Assembly (NCBI RefSeq): GCF_001515525.1
Contig: NZ_BCNQ01000017.1
Coordinates: forward strand, 1 to 60,237
Direction: 5' to 3'
DNA length: 60,237 nt
Source of the DNA: Piscicoccus intestinalis NBRC 104926
GTDB lineage: Bacteria; Actinomycetota; Actinomycetes; Actinomycetales; Dermatophilaceae
Shown: positions 52,769 to 59,953 of the stretch, piece after piece
How the letters are laid out: the number at the start of each line of letters is the position of its first letter
Position numbering within the stretch: position 1 is the stretch's first letter
Translations under genes and position numbers: made by a program
Notes under the pieces: model-generated
The model's database searches: none
The model's input: only the letters and a program-made list of their open reading frames with translations
What the model was told of the DNA's origin: nothing

Positions 52769-53881
52769 TCAGGGGGAGCCCGACCGGCGCGGCCGCGACT
52801 CGAACCGGCCGAAGACCGCGACGAGGCCAACGAGAATCACGGCGGGCGCGAGGAGCCACAGCGGGCGCTGGGCCCACCAGGCGGCCGTCGGCGCATCGGG
52901 TAACACGCCGCCGAGTGCCTCGTAGGCCCAGATCACGAGGAGCAACGCCGTCATGTGCCACACGAAGATCGTCATCGCGTAGGCGTTGACGAGCACGACG
53001 GGCTTCCAGGCCCAGCCGCGGCGCAGCAGGCGCTGCAGGGCGGGAGCCGCCACGACGAGTAACCCGAGCTGGAAGGTGGCCAGGGCGGCGATCGTCGCGT
53101 TCGTCGGGAAGATGTTCGACTCCGGCGTCGCCACGGTGGAGACCATCGCGCGAGAGTATCCGCCGAGCGTCGTCAGCGCGGTCAGGGCACCCAGGCCCGC
53201 CACGGCGACGGCCAGTCGCTGCACGACCGGTCGGTCGCCGAGGCGCCATGAGCGCCAGGCGTATCCGAGTTGGTGGGCGAAGATCCAGACGAGCGCCGCG
53301 GTCACCCAGGTGGCGACCGGCCAGCCGCCAGTTCGCGCGGCGACGCTGCCGGCTGCGATGAGCGCGGCGAGGGCGATGAGCGCGCTGGCTCCGCATCGCT
53401 CGTGCAGGGGCGCGGTCAGCGGCACCAGCGCGATGAGCGCGGCGTACACCGCGAGAAACCACAGCGGCGCCAGGTAGCCGGGAAACCACTGCCAGATCCA
53501 GCGGTGCTCCCCGGGCAGCGCGAACGCGACGGCCTCCGCGGCGAGCCACACGAGGGCCCACACGAGGGTGGGTCGCAGCAGCCGGCCCCAGCGCCGACGC
53601 ACGAACCGCCAGGCGCCGCCGGTGCGGCGCCGTTGCCAGCCGACGAGGTTGACGTAGCCGCCAGCGAGGAAAAAGGCGGGCATCACCTGAAACACCCAGG
53701 TCAGGAGCCATCCGGCCGGCACGACATGAACCGGGTTGGCCATGCCGAGGCCGCCGTCACCGGTGCGGAAGGTGACCGACAGAGCCCAGTGCCACACGGC
53801 GACGACGACGATGCACAGCGCCCGGGCGACGTCGACGACGCGGTCGCGGGAGTCGGGGGTGGCGGTCGCGAGGCGATCCAA
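52769..53881 (-). CDS. acyltransferase family 3 membrane protein
   Basis: A membrane protein of about 370 residues, of the OafA/acyltransferase_3 type that O-acylates cell-surface sugars. The first helix (RVVDVARALCIVVVAVWHWA) carries the family His near its end, followed by FQVMPAFFLAGGYVN and about ten helices to VILVGLVAVFGRF. The start is uncertain: no ATG or GTG with a ribosome site lies before the first helix, and a TTG at 53881 is the closest workable codon. Longer versions overlap rpiB. It follows rpiB on the same strand, separated by 32 bases, and is probably cotranscribed. Confidence 0.82.
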   Translation of the reverse strand: MDRLATATPDSRDRVVDVARALCIVVVAVWHWALSVTFRTGDGGLGMANPVHVVPAGWLLTWVFQVMPAFFLAGGYVNLVGWQRRRTGGAWRFVRRRWGRLLRPTLVWALVWLAAEAVAFALPGEHRWIWQWFPGYLAPLWFLAVYAALIALVPLTAPLHERCGASALIALAALIAAGSVAARTGGWPVATWVTAALVWIFAHQLGYAWRSWRLGDRPVVQRLAVAVAGLGALTALTTLGGYSRAMVSTVATPESNIFPTNATIAALATFQLGLLVVAAPALQRLLRRGWAWKPVVLVNAYAMTIFVWHMTALLLVIWAYEALGGVLPDAPTAAWWAQRPLWLLAPAVILVGLVAVFGRFESRPRRSGSP

Positions 53882-53913
53882 TCGGTCGCCGATCGAGCCG
53901 CCCGATCCGGCCG

Positions 53914-54354
53914 TCAGCCCGCCTCGTACGCGGCGATCTCGTCGAGCTTCGGACCGTAGCTGCTGGCCGGATCGTGGCGAAGATCGAGCCAGACGTCGAC
54001 GAGGGCGTTGGCCGCGGCGGGTGCGATGACGTTCTGCCCCATGCACAGGAGCTGGGCGTCGTAGTTCTCCACCGAGCCCCGCACCGTCACCAGGTCGTGC
54101 GCCGTCGCCGCGCGTGCCCCGGGCACCTTGCTCGCAGCGATGGCCGTACCGATCCCCGTGCCGCAGATGAGGATTCCGCGGTCCGCGCGGCCTTCGACGA
54201 TGGTCTGGGCGGCCTCGAACGACACCTGCGGGTAGGTGACCTCCGGGGTCGAGATGTCGATGACCTCGCTGACCCGGGAATCAGCCTCCAGGTGCGACTT
54301 CACCGCGTCTTTCAGCGCCGCTCCGTTGCCCGGCGCCCCGATGATGATGCGCAT
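53914..54354 (-). CDS. rpiB: ribose-5-phosphate isomerase B / LacAB-RpiB family sugar-phosphate isomerase
   Basis: A 146-residue isomerase. The family active-site Cys lies in RGILICGTGIGTAIAASKVP, followed by ARAATAHD; the N-terminal phosphate loop is MRIIIGAPGNGAALKDAVK. The variant start (IIIGAPGNGA and not the typical GsDHaG) and the context outside the pentose pathway suggest a specialised tetrose/pentose-phosphate isomerase instead of the housekeeping enzyme. The ATG at 54354 has GGAGGG with about 5-bp spacing. It precedes the acyltransferase gene, so a role in a surface-sugar precursor is possible. Confidence 0.85.
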   Translation of the reverse strand: MRIIIGAPGNGAALKDAVKSHLEADSRVSEVIDISTPEVTYPQVSFEAAQTIVEGRADRGILICGTGIGTAIAASKVPGARAATAHDLVTVRGSVENYDAQLLCMGQNVIAPAAANALVDVWLDLRHDPASSYGPKLDEIAAYEAG

Positions 54355-54455
54355 GTCATCCCTCCGATCGTCGCCCACTGTACTGACCTGCGGGGGCGTG
54401 ACCAGGGGCGCTACGAGAACCCGTCGAACCGGCCGATCGTAGGCAGACCCGCGCT

Positions 54456-54863
54456 TCACTCGCCGTCGAGCGACTCGTCGTAGCGCTGTCGGTTCTGCTC
54501 GATGACACCGACGTTCGCCTCCGCCCAGCGGCGCAGCTCGGCCAGCGGCGCCACGGTCGAGGCGCCCAGCTCGGTGAGCCAGTAGTCCACGCGCGGCGGA
54601 ATGCTCGCCGTGACCTGGCGAGCCACCAGCCCATCGCGCTCCATGGAGCGCAGCGTCTCCGTCAGCACCTTGGGCGAGACCCCCTGGATGGTGCGCCGCA
54701 GCTCCGTGAACCGGGCGCGTCGGCCGTCGGCCAACACCGTCACGATCATCGGCGTCCATCGGTCCGTCAGGTGACGCAGCACGCTGCGTGACGGGCAGTC
54801 CTGATTCAGCACGTCCGCAGGAAGCTCCGGTGCTCCAGTCATGCTCTGCGCAGGCCGCGCCAT
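54456..54863 (-). CDS. HxlR-family transcriptional regulator
   Basis: A 135-residue winged-helix regulator. NQDCPSRSVLRHLTDRWTPM carries the conserved Cys of HxlR sensors that respond to electrophiles or redox state, and FTELRRTIQGVSPKVLTETL followed by RSMERDGLVARQV is the recognition helix and wing. The ATG at 54863 has GGGAGG 5 bases upstream and is preferred to the GTG one codon before. It is divergent from an NAD(P)-binding protein gene, with a clear inverted repeat between them, so it most likely represses that gene and itself. Confidence 0.93.
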   Translation of the reverse strand: MARPAQSMTGAPELPADVLNQDCPSRSVLRHLTDRWTPMIVTVLADGRRARFTELRRTIQGVSPKVLTETLRSMERDGLVARQVTASIPPRVDYWLTELGASTVAPLAELRRWAEANVGVIEQNRQRYDESLDGE

Positions 54864-54885
54864 CACACCCTCCCGGTTACGTTGA

Positions 54886-54899
54886 GGTAATCAGTTACC
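54886..54899. promoter_or_regulatory. candidate HxlR operator
   Basis: GGTAATCAGTTACC is a perfect 5-bp inverted repeat with a 4-base centre, in the 85-base gap between the divergent HxlR gene and the NAD(P)-binding protein gene. The gap is AT-rich for this genome (GTACATACTATTGG follows). The position fits repression of both promoters. Confidence 0.55.
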
Positions 54900-54948
54900 A
54901 GTACATACTATTGGACGCAGCAAGCCTATTCATCGACAGGAGCACCCC

Positions 54949-55566
54949 ATGCACATCGCAATCATCGGCGCCGCCGGAATGGTCGGTTCGCAGATCGCCG
55001 CGGAGGCGGCGGCCCGCGGACACCAGGTGGAGGGCTACACCCGCAGCGGTCGCGACACCGGGTCGATTGCCACGCAGGCGCTGCAGTTCACCGACACCGA
55101 CGCCGTGGCGCGGGTGATCAACGACAGCGACGCCACCGTCGTCTCGGTGGCGGGTCGCGACGACTACGACGCCGTCGTCGCCGCTCACAAGAACCTGATC
55201 GCCGCCAAGCCCACCGGTCGGCTGCTGGTCGTCGGCGGAGCCGGTGCGCTGCGGGTGGGTGACCAGCGACTGCTGGACTCGCCCGAGTTCCCCGCCGAGT
55301 ACCTGCCCGAGGCCACGGCGTTCGCCCAGGTGCACGAGGACTACGCGGCCTCGACGGGCCTGAACTGGACGATGATCGCCCCCTCCCCCGAGATCGCGCC
55401 GGGCGTGCGCACCGGGCAGTACGTCGACGGCGGAGACAGCCCCGCCGGCGCCTTCGTTTCCACACAAGACTTTGCGGTCGCGGCGTTGGACGAGATCGAG
55501 AACCCGGCTCACGCGGGCGGACGCTTCAGCGTCGCATCGGCAGACGAGGCCGCCGCGCGCGGCTGA
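54949..55566 (+). CDS. NAD(P)H-binding SDR-like protein
   Basis: A 205-residue Rossmann protein of the atypical SDR/NmrA-like group. The dinucleotide loop is IAIIGAAGMVGSQIAAEAAA; LLVVGGAGALRVGDQRLLDS and YAASTGLNWTMIAPSPEIAP are family segments, but no Tyr-x3-Lys catalytic pair is evident. Such genes are often divergent from HxlR regulators and take part in quinone or aldehyde stress. The ATG at 54949 follows CAGGAG by 6 bases. It appears to be single; the next gene is convergent. Confidence 0.9.
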   Translation: MHIAIIGAAGMVGSQIAAEAAARGHQVEGYTRSGRDTGSIATQALQFTDTDAVARVINDSDATVVSVAGRDDYDAVVAAHKNLIAAKPTGRLLVVGGAGALRVGDQRLLDSPEFPAEYLPEATAFAQVHEDYAASTGLNWTMIAPSPEIAPGVRTGQYVDGGDSPAGAFVSTQDFAVAALDEIENPAHAGGRFSVASADEAAARG

Positions 55567-55680
55567 CGGGATGCATCGCCGCACCTAGGCCTTTGGTTCC
55601 TGCTGCGGTCGCCATCGTCAGCACCTCCCGTATCGCGATCGACCTGGTGAGGCTTGCCGCCGACCGCTCGGGGTCGGCCC

Positions 55681-56178
55681 TCACAATGCCTCTCGAGCGG
55701 CTCGCAGACCACGGTCTGCGTCGCTCATGTCGATCCGCACCCTACGGCCGTCGCGCGCGTCGTCCCAGGTCGCGTACTCGCGAGCCACCACGTCGCCCCA
55801 CGTCGGGACGACCTGTCCGGGGAGGTCGGGGACGCGCGCTTCGACCCGTCTGCGGTGTTCTTCCCGGTCCCGAAGGACGCACTCGAAGACCACGAGCGGC
55901 ACGTCGAGGTCCGAAGCCAGACCGGTCCACATGCGGCGGGTGACGGGGAGCGGATTCACCAGGTCGACGACGACCTGCGCCCCCAGCGTGAGGTTCGCCC
56001 GGGCCAGCTCTCGAACCACCTCGTAGCCCAGCGGACCGACGTCGATGCCGGCGTTGATCAGCGGCGTCTCCACGACATCAACTCGCAGATAGACCGCTGC
56101 GAGCTCACCGATCAGCGCCCGGCAGAGCGTGGTCTTGCCTGTTCCCGGAAGTCCCCCGACCACGATCAACCTGGCCAC
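55681..56178 (-). CDS. AAA_33-type P-loop kinase-like protein
   Basis: A 165-residue protein with Walker A in VVGGLPGTGKTTLCRALIGE and a kinase-like lid (VVFECVLRDREEHRRRVEAR). AAVYLRVDVVETPLINAG and LGAQVVVDLVNPLPVTR match the small predicted kinases of the ATP-dependent AAA_33 family, some of which phosphorylate antibiotics or nucleosides. No substrate can be named. The start is GTG. The gene precedes no clear operon partner; the 109 bases between its stop and the SDR stop hold nothing recognisable. Confidence 0.85.
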   Translation of the reverse strand: MARLIVVGGLPGTGKTTLCRALIGELAAVYLRVDVVETPLINAGIDVGPLGYEVVRELARANLTLGAQVVVDLVNPLPVTRRMWTGLASDLDVPLVVFECVLRDREEHRRRVEARVPDLPGQVVPTWGDVVAREYATWDDARDGRRVRIDMSDADRGLRAAREAL

Positions 56179-56249
56179 GCGATCAGCCTACGCAGCGGCA
56201 TCGCCGCTCTCAGCCTTCTCGACCCACCGGCGGGCCGTGGCCCGGAGGC

Positions 56250-57089
56250 TCAGAGGGCCAGGCGGACGGACTCCTCGAGCGACCGCAGCGGTCGCCCGAG
56301 GAGCCTGCGCAGGAGCGCGGAGTCGGTCTGCATCTCGCCCGCGCGGATCGAGGCGTCGACGCCGACCGCGAACTGAGCCGCACCGCCCATCCCCGCCTCC
56401 TGCAGGTGAGCCGCGTGCTCGGTGTCGGACAGGTTGCGCAGGGCCACCGAGCGTCCGCTCTCCCGCTCGACGGCTGCGACGAAGTCCGCGAGCGTGAAGT
56501 CGTCGCCACCGAGTTCGTACACGCCCGCCTCCCCGTCGACGAGAACGGCGGCCGCTGCCGCCGCGAAGTCGGCCCGGGCCGCGCCGGAGACGCGCCCGTC
56601 TCCCGTGGAGGCGACCAGCTCGCCTGAGTCGACCATGTCGCCGACCAGCCGCGTGTAGACCTCGTGGTACCAGGCGTTGCGCAGGAGGGCGTGCCGGAGC
56701 CCGGAGGCCTCGATCAGTCGCTCGGTCGCCAGGTGCTCCGGCGCCAGGGGGTTGCTCGAGCGGTCGGCATTGACGATCGAGGTGTACGCCACGAAGCCGA
56801 CGCCCGCCTGCGCGGCGGCGTCGATCACCGTGCGGTGAGCGGCGCTGGCTCCAGGCCCGGAGACGGAGATGAGCAGGAGGCGCTCGACGTCGCGCAGCGC
56901 GTCGGCCCACCCTGCCGGGTCGGAGTAGTCAGCCTCCCGGACGACGACCCCCAGCTTCGCGAGGTCGGCCGCCTTACCGGGATCGCGGACGATCGCGACG
57001 ACCTGGCTCGCGGGGACGCCGCGGTCGAGAAACTCTGACACGACGAGACGGCCCAGGTTGCCCGTGGCGCCGGTGAGGGCGATGACCAT
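56250..57089 (-). CDS. NmrA-like NAD(P)H:quinone oxidoreductase (QorB/YtfG type)
   Basis: A 279-residue atypical SDR. MVIALTGATGNLGRLVVSEF is the nucleotide loop; SQVVAIVRDPGKAADLAKLG, VERLLLISVSGPGASAAHRT and FVAYTSIVNADRSSNPLAPE follow E. coli QorB, which reduces quinones. It is divergent from a TetR gene 95 bases away, and both starts face two copies of one operator, so it is the probable target. The ATG at 57089 is the first in the frame with a plausible ribosome site (AAGGAG about 7 bases upstream). Confidence 0.92.
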   Translation of the reverse strand: MVIALTGATGNLGRLVVSEFLDRGVPASQVVAIVRDPGKAADLAKLGVVVREADYSDPAGWADALRDVERLLLISVSGPGASAAHRTVIDAAAQAGVGFVAYTSIVNADRSSNPLAPEHLATERLIEASGLRHALLRNAWYHEVYTRLVGDMVDSGELVASTGDGRVSGAARADFAAAAAAVLVDGEAGVYELGGDDFTLADFVAAVERESGRSVALRNLSDTEHAAHLQEAGMGGAAQFAVGVDASIRAGEMQTDSALLRRLLGRPLRSLEESVRLAL

Positions 57090-57109
57090 GATCCACTCCT
57101 TGTCATAAA

Positions 57110-57125
57110 CGGACCTTATGGTCCG
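57110..57125. promoter_or_regulatory. TetR operator copy 1
   Basis: CGGACC-TTAT-GGTCCG, with perfect 6-bp arms. It is the copy nearer the NmrA-like gene. Confidence 0.75.
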
Positions 57126-57149
57126 GTTATGGAGGACACTAGCACGAAA

Positions 57150-57165
57150 CGGACCGTTCGGTCCG
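57150..57165. promoter_or_regulatory. TetR operator copy 2
   Basis: CGGACC-GTTC-GGTCCG, the same arms as copy 1, 40 bp (about four helical turns) further on. It lies 20 bases before the TetR start, so it can autorepress. Confidence 0.78.
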
Positions 57166-57184
57166 AATCGGCTACCCTAGGGGC

Positions 57185-57751
57185 ATGACCACCAGCCCGG
57201 CGCCTACGCGACGCGACGCTCGACGAAATCGCGATCTGCTCCTCGCCACGGCGCGACGGCTCTTCGCCGAGCAAGGACTCGACGTCACCCTCAAGGAGGT
57301 TGCTCGCGAGGCCGGCGTCGGCGTCGGCACGGTCTACCGACACTTCCCTGACAAGGACGCCCTCGTCACCGCGCTGTTCAGCCCGCAGCTGGACGACGAG
57401 GTGCTGCGCGCCCGGCGCTGCGCCCAGGCCCCGGACGCGTGGGAGGCGCTGGTCGAGTACCTGACCGGGACGATGCGCCTGCAGGCAGCGAACAAGGGGC
57501 TTCGGGCGCTCATGTGTCCGCAGGGGTCGGCGTACGGCCCGGTCCGGGAGTGCAAGGCGCTCATGAACCCGCACCTGCGCAGGCTCGTGGCCTCCGCGCA
57601 CGAGCAGGGCTCGCTGAGGGCCGACTGCACCCTCGACGACATCGTGCATCTGCAGGTGGCGCTGGTGGCGATCATGGATGCCACGGAGCCCGAATCCGGC
57701 GCCTACGAGCGGCATCTGGCCCACTACCTCGCCGGTGTTCAGGCGGGCTGA
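57185..57751 (+). CDS. TetR-family transcriptional repressor
   Basis: A 188-residue repressor. The helix-turn-helix spans about 15-60 (RDLLLATARRLFAEQGLDVT, LKEVAREAGVGVGTVYRHFP); the C-terminal ligand domain is of the TetR_C-33-like type (EALVEYLTGTMRLQAANKGL, LVASAHEQGSLRADCTLDDI). It is divergent from the quinone oxidoreductase-like gene and flanked by two identical-arm operators, a textbook autoregulated pair. Its end overlaps by 13 bases the convergent zeta/CMD chimera, whose CMD part may once have belonged to the same functional group. Confidence 0.94.
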   Translation: MTTSPAPTRRDARRNRDLLLATARRLFAEQGLDVTLKEVAREAGVGVGTVYRHFPDKDALVTALFSPQLDDEVLRARRCAQAPDAWEALVEYLTGTMRLQAANKGLRALMCPQGSAYGPVRECKALMNPHLRRLVASAHEQGSLRADCTLDDIVHLQVALVAIMDATEPESGAYERHLAHYLAGVQAG

Positions 57752-58404
57752 TCGGCCTCCGCCAGCACGACCCGGATCGCGTTCAGTGCGCTCGGATAGC
57801 CCACATGGGGGAAAGCCTGCATGACCACGGCCAGCACGGTCGACACCTCGTTGTCCGCCGCGAGGCAGCCCCGGACGTGGGCCGGCAGCTGCGGCACGAG
57901 CCCCAACGCGGTCAGCGTCACGAGCCCGAGCCGCTCTCGCGTCGCTCGATCCAGCCCGCCTCGCGTCCAGAAGTCTCCCGTCACTTGCCGCTTCTCCCAC
58001 AGCCGCTCGTACCGCTCGCGGATCTTCTGCTCCGGCACCGCGTGACCACCTCGACGCACGCGCTCACGGACCCGCTGCACAGCAAGGTCGACGGGGACCA
58101 TGACGACGTGCAGATGCACGAGATACCCGGCCTCGACGCAATCAGCAACGAGCCGCACCTTACTCGAATGGGAAAACACCGTCTCCGAGATGAATGAGTC
58201 TGCCTTGCCGATCCGCTCCCGTCGCTGCGCCGCCGCGATCCGCGCCGCCTCATACGCATGCTCGACCGGGGAATCGGGCCACCGCTCCGCCGCGAACTCG
58301 CCAACATTGATGAACGGCAGCTGCGTGGCCGGCATCAGCACGTCGCGGACATAACTGGACTTCCCCGCACCATTGGGCCCGGCGAGTAAGTGCAGTACCG
58401 CCAT
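57739..58404 (-). CDS. chimeric protein: zeta-toxin-type kinase N-terminus fused to carboxymuconolactone decarboxylase-like C-terminus
   Basis: A 221-residue frame in two unrelated parts. Residues 1-137 follow actinobacterial zeta-toxin proteins: Walker A GPNGAGKS (9-16), FINVGEFAAERWPDSPVEHA, SFISETVFSHSSKVRLV, VHLHVVMVPVDLAVQRVRER and VPEQKIRERYERLWE. Instead of the zeta C-terminus, residues about 140-221 read GDFWTRGGLDRATRERLG, LVTLTALG, PAHVRGCLA and MQAFPHVGYPSALNAIRVVL, the C-terminal core of carboxymuconolactone decarboxylase (CMD). The join is near position 57990, in frame and without a stop. The ATG at 58404 is shared with the antitoxin stop (TGATG). The chimera probably arose when a mobile element entered a CMD gene; toxin activity is uncertain. 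Confidence 0.7.
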   Translation of the reverse strand: MAVLHLLAGPNGAGKSSYVRDVLMPATQLPFINVGEFAAERWPDSPVEHAYEAARIAAAQRRERIGKADSFISETVFSHSSKVRLVADCVEAGYLVHLHVVMVPVDLAVQRVRERVRRGGHAVPEQKIRERYERLWEKRQVTGDFWTRGGLDRATRERLGLVTLTALGLVPQLPAHVRGCLAADNEVSTVLAVVMQAFPHVGYPSALNAIRVVLAEADQPA

Positions 58405-58763
58405 CAGCCACGTGCCCGATGCACGACAAGATGGCCGTTCTCATCCGCTTCGGAGTACGACTCGCCCGTCGCGGCAAACTCGGATTCATAGTCCAAGTCA
58501 GTCCGCAGCTCATTAATGCGGCTGACCCAACCTTCGCGAACGATGGCCTGCTCACGCTCCCCGAGCGAGTCATAGGAGCCCGCGCCCGCCAGCACTCGAG
58601 CAACCTCGCGATGGTTGACCTGAGGCGACATCTCCAACTCCCGCCCGATACGGGCCCAGTGCGCGATCTGCTGCGGCACCGTCCGTGAGGAGATGCGCGC
58701 TGCGGCGGCCGCCGACTCGTAGACGTCGGCGGGGAGACGGGTCGACTGGCTGCTTCTCGTCAT
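58404..58763 (-). CDS. ParD-like antitoxin, partner of the zeta-type gene
   Basis: A 119-residue protein. STRLPADVYESAAAAARISS and TVPQQIAHWARIGRELEMSP match the ParD-like antitoxin family that precedes zeta toxins in actinobacteria; NHREVARVLAGAG, YDSLGEREQAIVREGWVSRI and an acidic C-terminal tail follow. The ATG at 58763 is the first in the frame. Its stop shares one base with the toxin start, which gives tight coupling. It is complete, although the toxin is chimeric, so the antitoxin could still regulate the locus. The local GC content is lower than in the core genes. Confidence 0.82.
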   Translation of the reverse strand: MTRSSQSTRLPADVYESAAAAARISSRTVPQQIAHWARIGRELEMSPQVNHREVARVLAGAGSYDSLGEREQAIVREGWVSRINELRTDLDYESEFAATGESYSEADENGHLVVHRARG

Positions 58764-58844
58764 TTTTCGAGCGGAGCACCGTACTACAACACCGGTGAAG
58801 GGCCTGATCGGCAGTGCTAGTCACCGGTTGCTAGCGTCGAATGC

Positions 58845-59564
58845 ATGCTCGACAGGCAACTCCGCGATCTGGTGCAAGCAGCGGCGACACATGCTGAGGA
58901 GCACGCCGACGACGCCGACCATACGGTTGCGGCTGCGCTCTTGACCGGCTCCGGGCGGACGGTGCTCGGGCTCAACGCCTATCACTTCCTCGGCGGGCCA
59001 TGCGGTGAGATCACGGCCCTTGCCAATCATGCCGCCGAATGCCCGCAGGATCCGGTCAGCGCCGTCGTCGCCGTCCACGGCCCCGGCCAGCAGGTCATAC
59101 CCCCGTGCGGCAAATGCCGCCAGGTCCTGTTCGACATCGATCCGACGATTCGGTGTGTCATCCGAGGCAGCAACGGATTGGAGGCCCAGACGATCGGGGA
59201 ACTTCTCCCGCACGCCTACGACTGGCGGGCCACCGAGCAAGCACAGCTCCTCTACATGTGGCAGGGCTATGAGTCGAGCATCCGAGACGGTTCCAAGCGC
59301 CAGACGATCCGCGTCGACGACCCGTTCCGTCCTGGAGCCGCTCACATCGTCTTCGAAAAGGACGACGGAACGGTTGTCACGATCGGCGCATCCATCTGCT
59401 CAGTCACCCCAATGCGCCGATGCGACCTCACCGACACCCACGCACAACGCGACGGATTCACATCTGTCGCCGAAATGCACGAGGCCCTGGACACGCACTA
59501 CCCCGGCCTCGGAATGGATGACCCGGTCGACGTCGTCACCTTCGAACTATCGAAACAGCAATGA
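58845..59564 (+). CDS. cytidine deaminase-like domain fused to an ASCH domain
   Basis: A 239-residue protein with two domains. Residues 1-125 are a zinc deaminase of the cytidine/blasticidin-S type: C53 and catalytic E55 in GGPCGEITALANH, then C88 and C91 in PPCGKCRQVL. Residues about 131-239 are an ASCH domain, with its mark GSKRQTIRVDDPF and the strand VVTIGASICSVTPM. ASCH proteins of the YqfB type hydrolyse N4-acetylcytidine, so one chain could carry two steps of modified-cytidine salvage; this is inference. The ATG at 58845 has no ribosome site, and TAGCGT lies about 13 bases before it, so the transcript could be leaderless. It stands between the antitoxin gene and a broken recombinase gene. 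Confidence 0.8.
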   Translation: MLDRQLRDLVQAAATHAEEHADDADHTVAAALLTGSGRTVLGLNAYHFLGGPCGEITALANHAAECPQDPVSAVVAVHGPGQQVIPPCGKCRQVLFDIDPTIRCVIRGSNGLEAQTIGELLPHAYDWRATEQAQLLYMWQGYESSIRDGSKRQTIRVDDPFRPGAAHIVFEKDDGTVVTIGASICSVTPMRRCDLTDTHAQRDGFTSVAEMHEALDTHYPGLGMDDPVDVVTFELSKQQ

Positions 59565-59953
59565 TGTCGGTCACCCACGGGCAGCGTGCACCCGAGGTCC
59601 GCGTCGCCGTTAGCCGTGACAAGGGCAAGGCCTCGCAGCTCGGCGGCGTCGATCCAGTCTTCCAGCTGCCGGGGCTGCCGAGTGAGTCGGTCGAGGTCGT
59701 AACAGATGATCGCGTCGAACCGTCCGAGCAGGTAGTCCGCAACCATGCGGTCGTAGTCCGGACGGATCGCTGTTCGGTCGGTGGCGCTCTTGGACTGGTC
59801 CACGTAGGTCTCAACGACCTCCCAGCGCCGGAACCGGGCGAGGTTCTCGCAGTCCTCGCGCTGGCGGTCGATGGCGAGCCCGTCCATCTCGCGATCCTGC
59901 GAAATGCGGAGGTAGATGGCTGCCTTGCGAGGTGCCGTGGAGCGCTCATTCAT
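59498..59953 (-). pseudogene. truncated large serine recombinase (N-terminal resolvase domain)
   Basis: A frame of 151 codons. Residues 11-121 are the catalytic resolvase domain of a large serine recombinase: nucleophile S18 in AIYLRISQDREMDGLAIDRQ, YVDQSKSATDR, and RFDAIICYDLDRLTRQPRQL, ending in LVTANGDADLG. After this the sequence departs from the family (CTLPVGDRHHCCF), so the zinc and coiled-coil DNA-binding domains are gone. The break is near 59590, close to the end of the deaminase/ASCH gene. It is probably the remains of an integrated element that brought in the neighbouring accessory genes. The catalytic domain alone should not integrate DNA. Confidence 0.8.
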
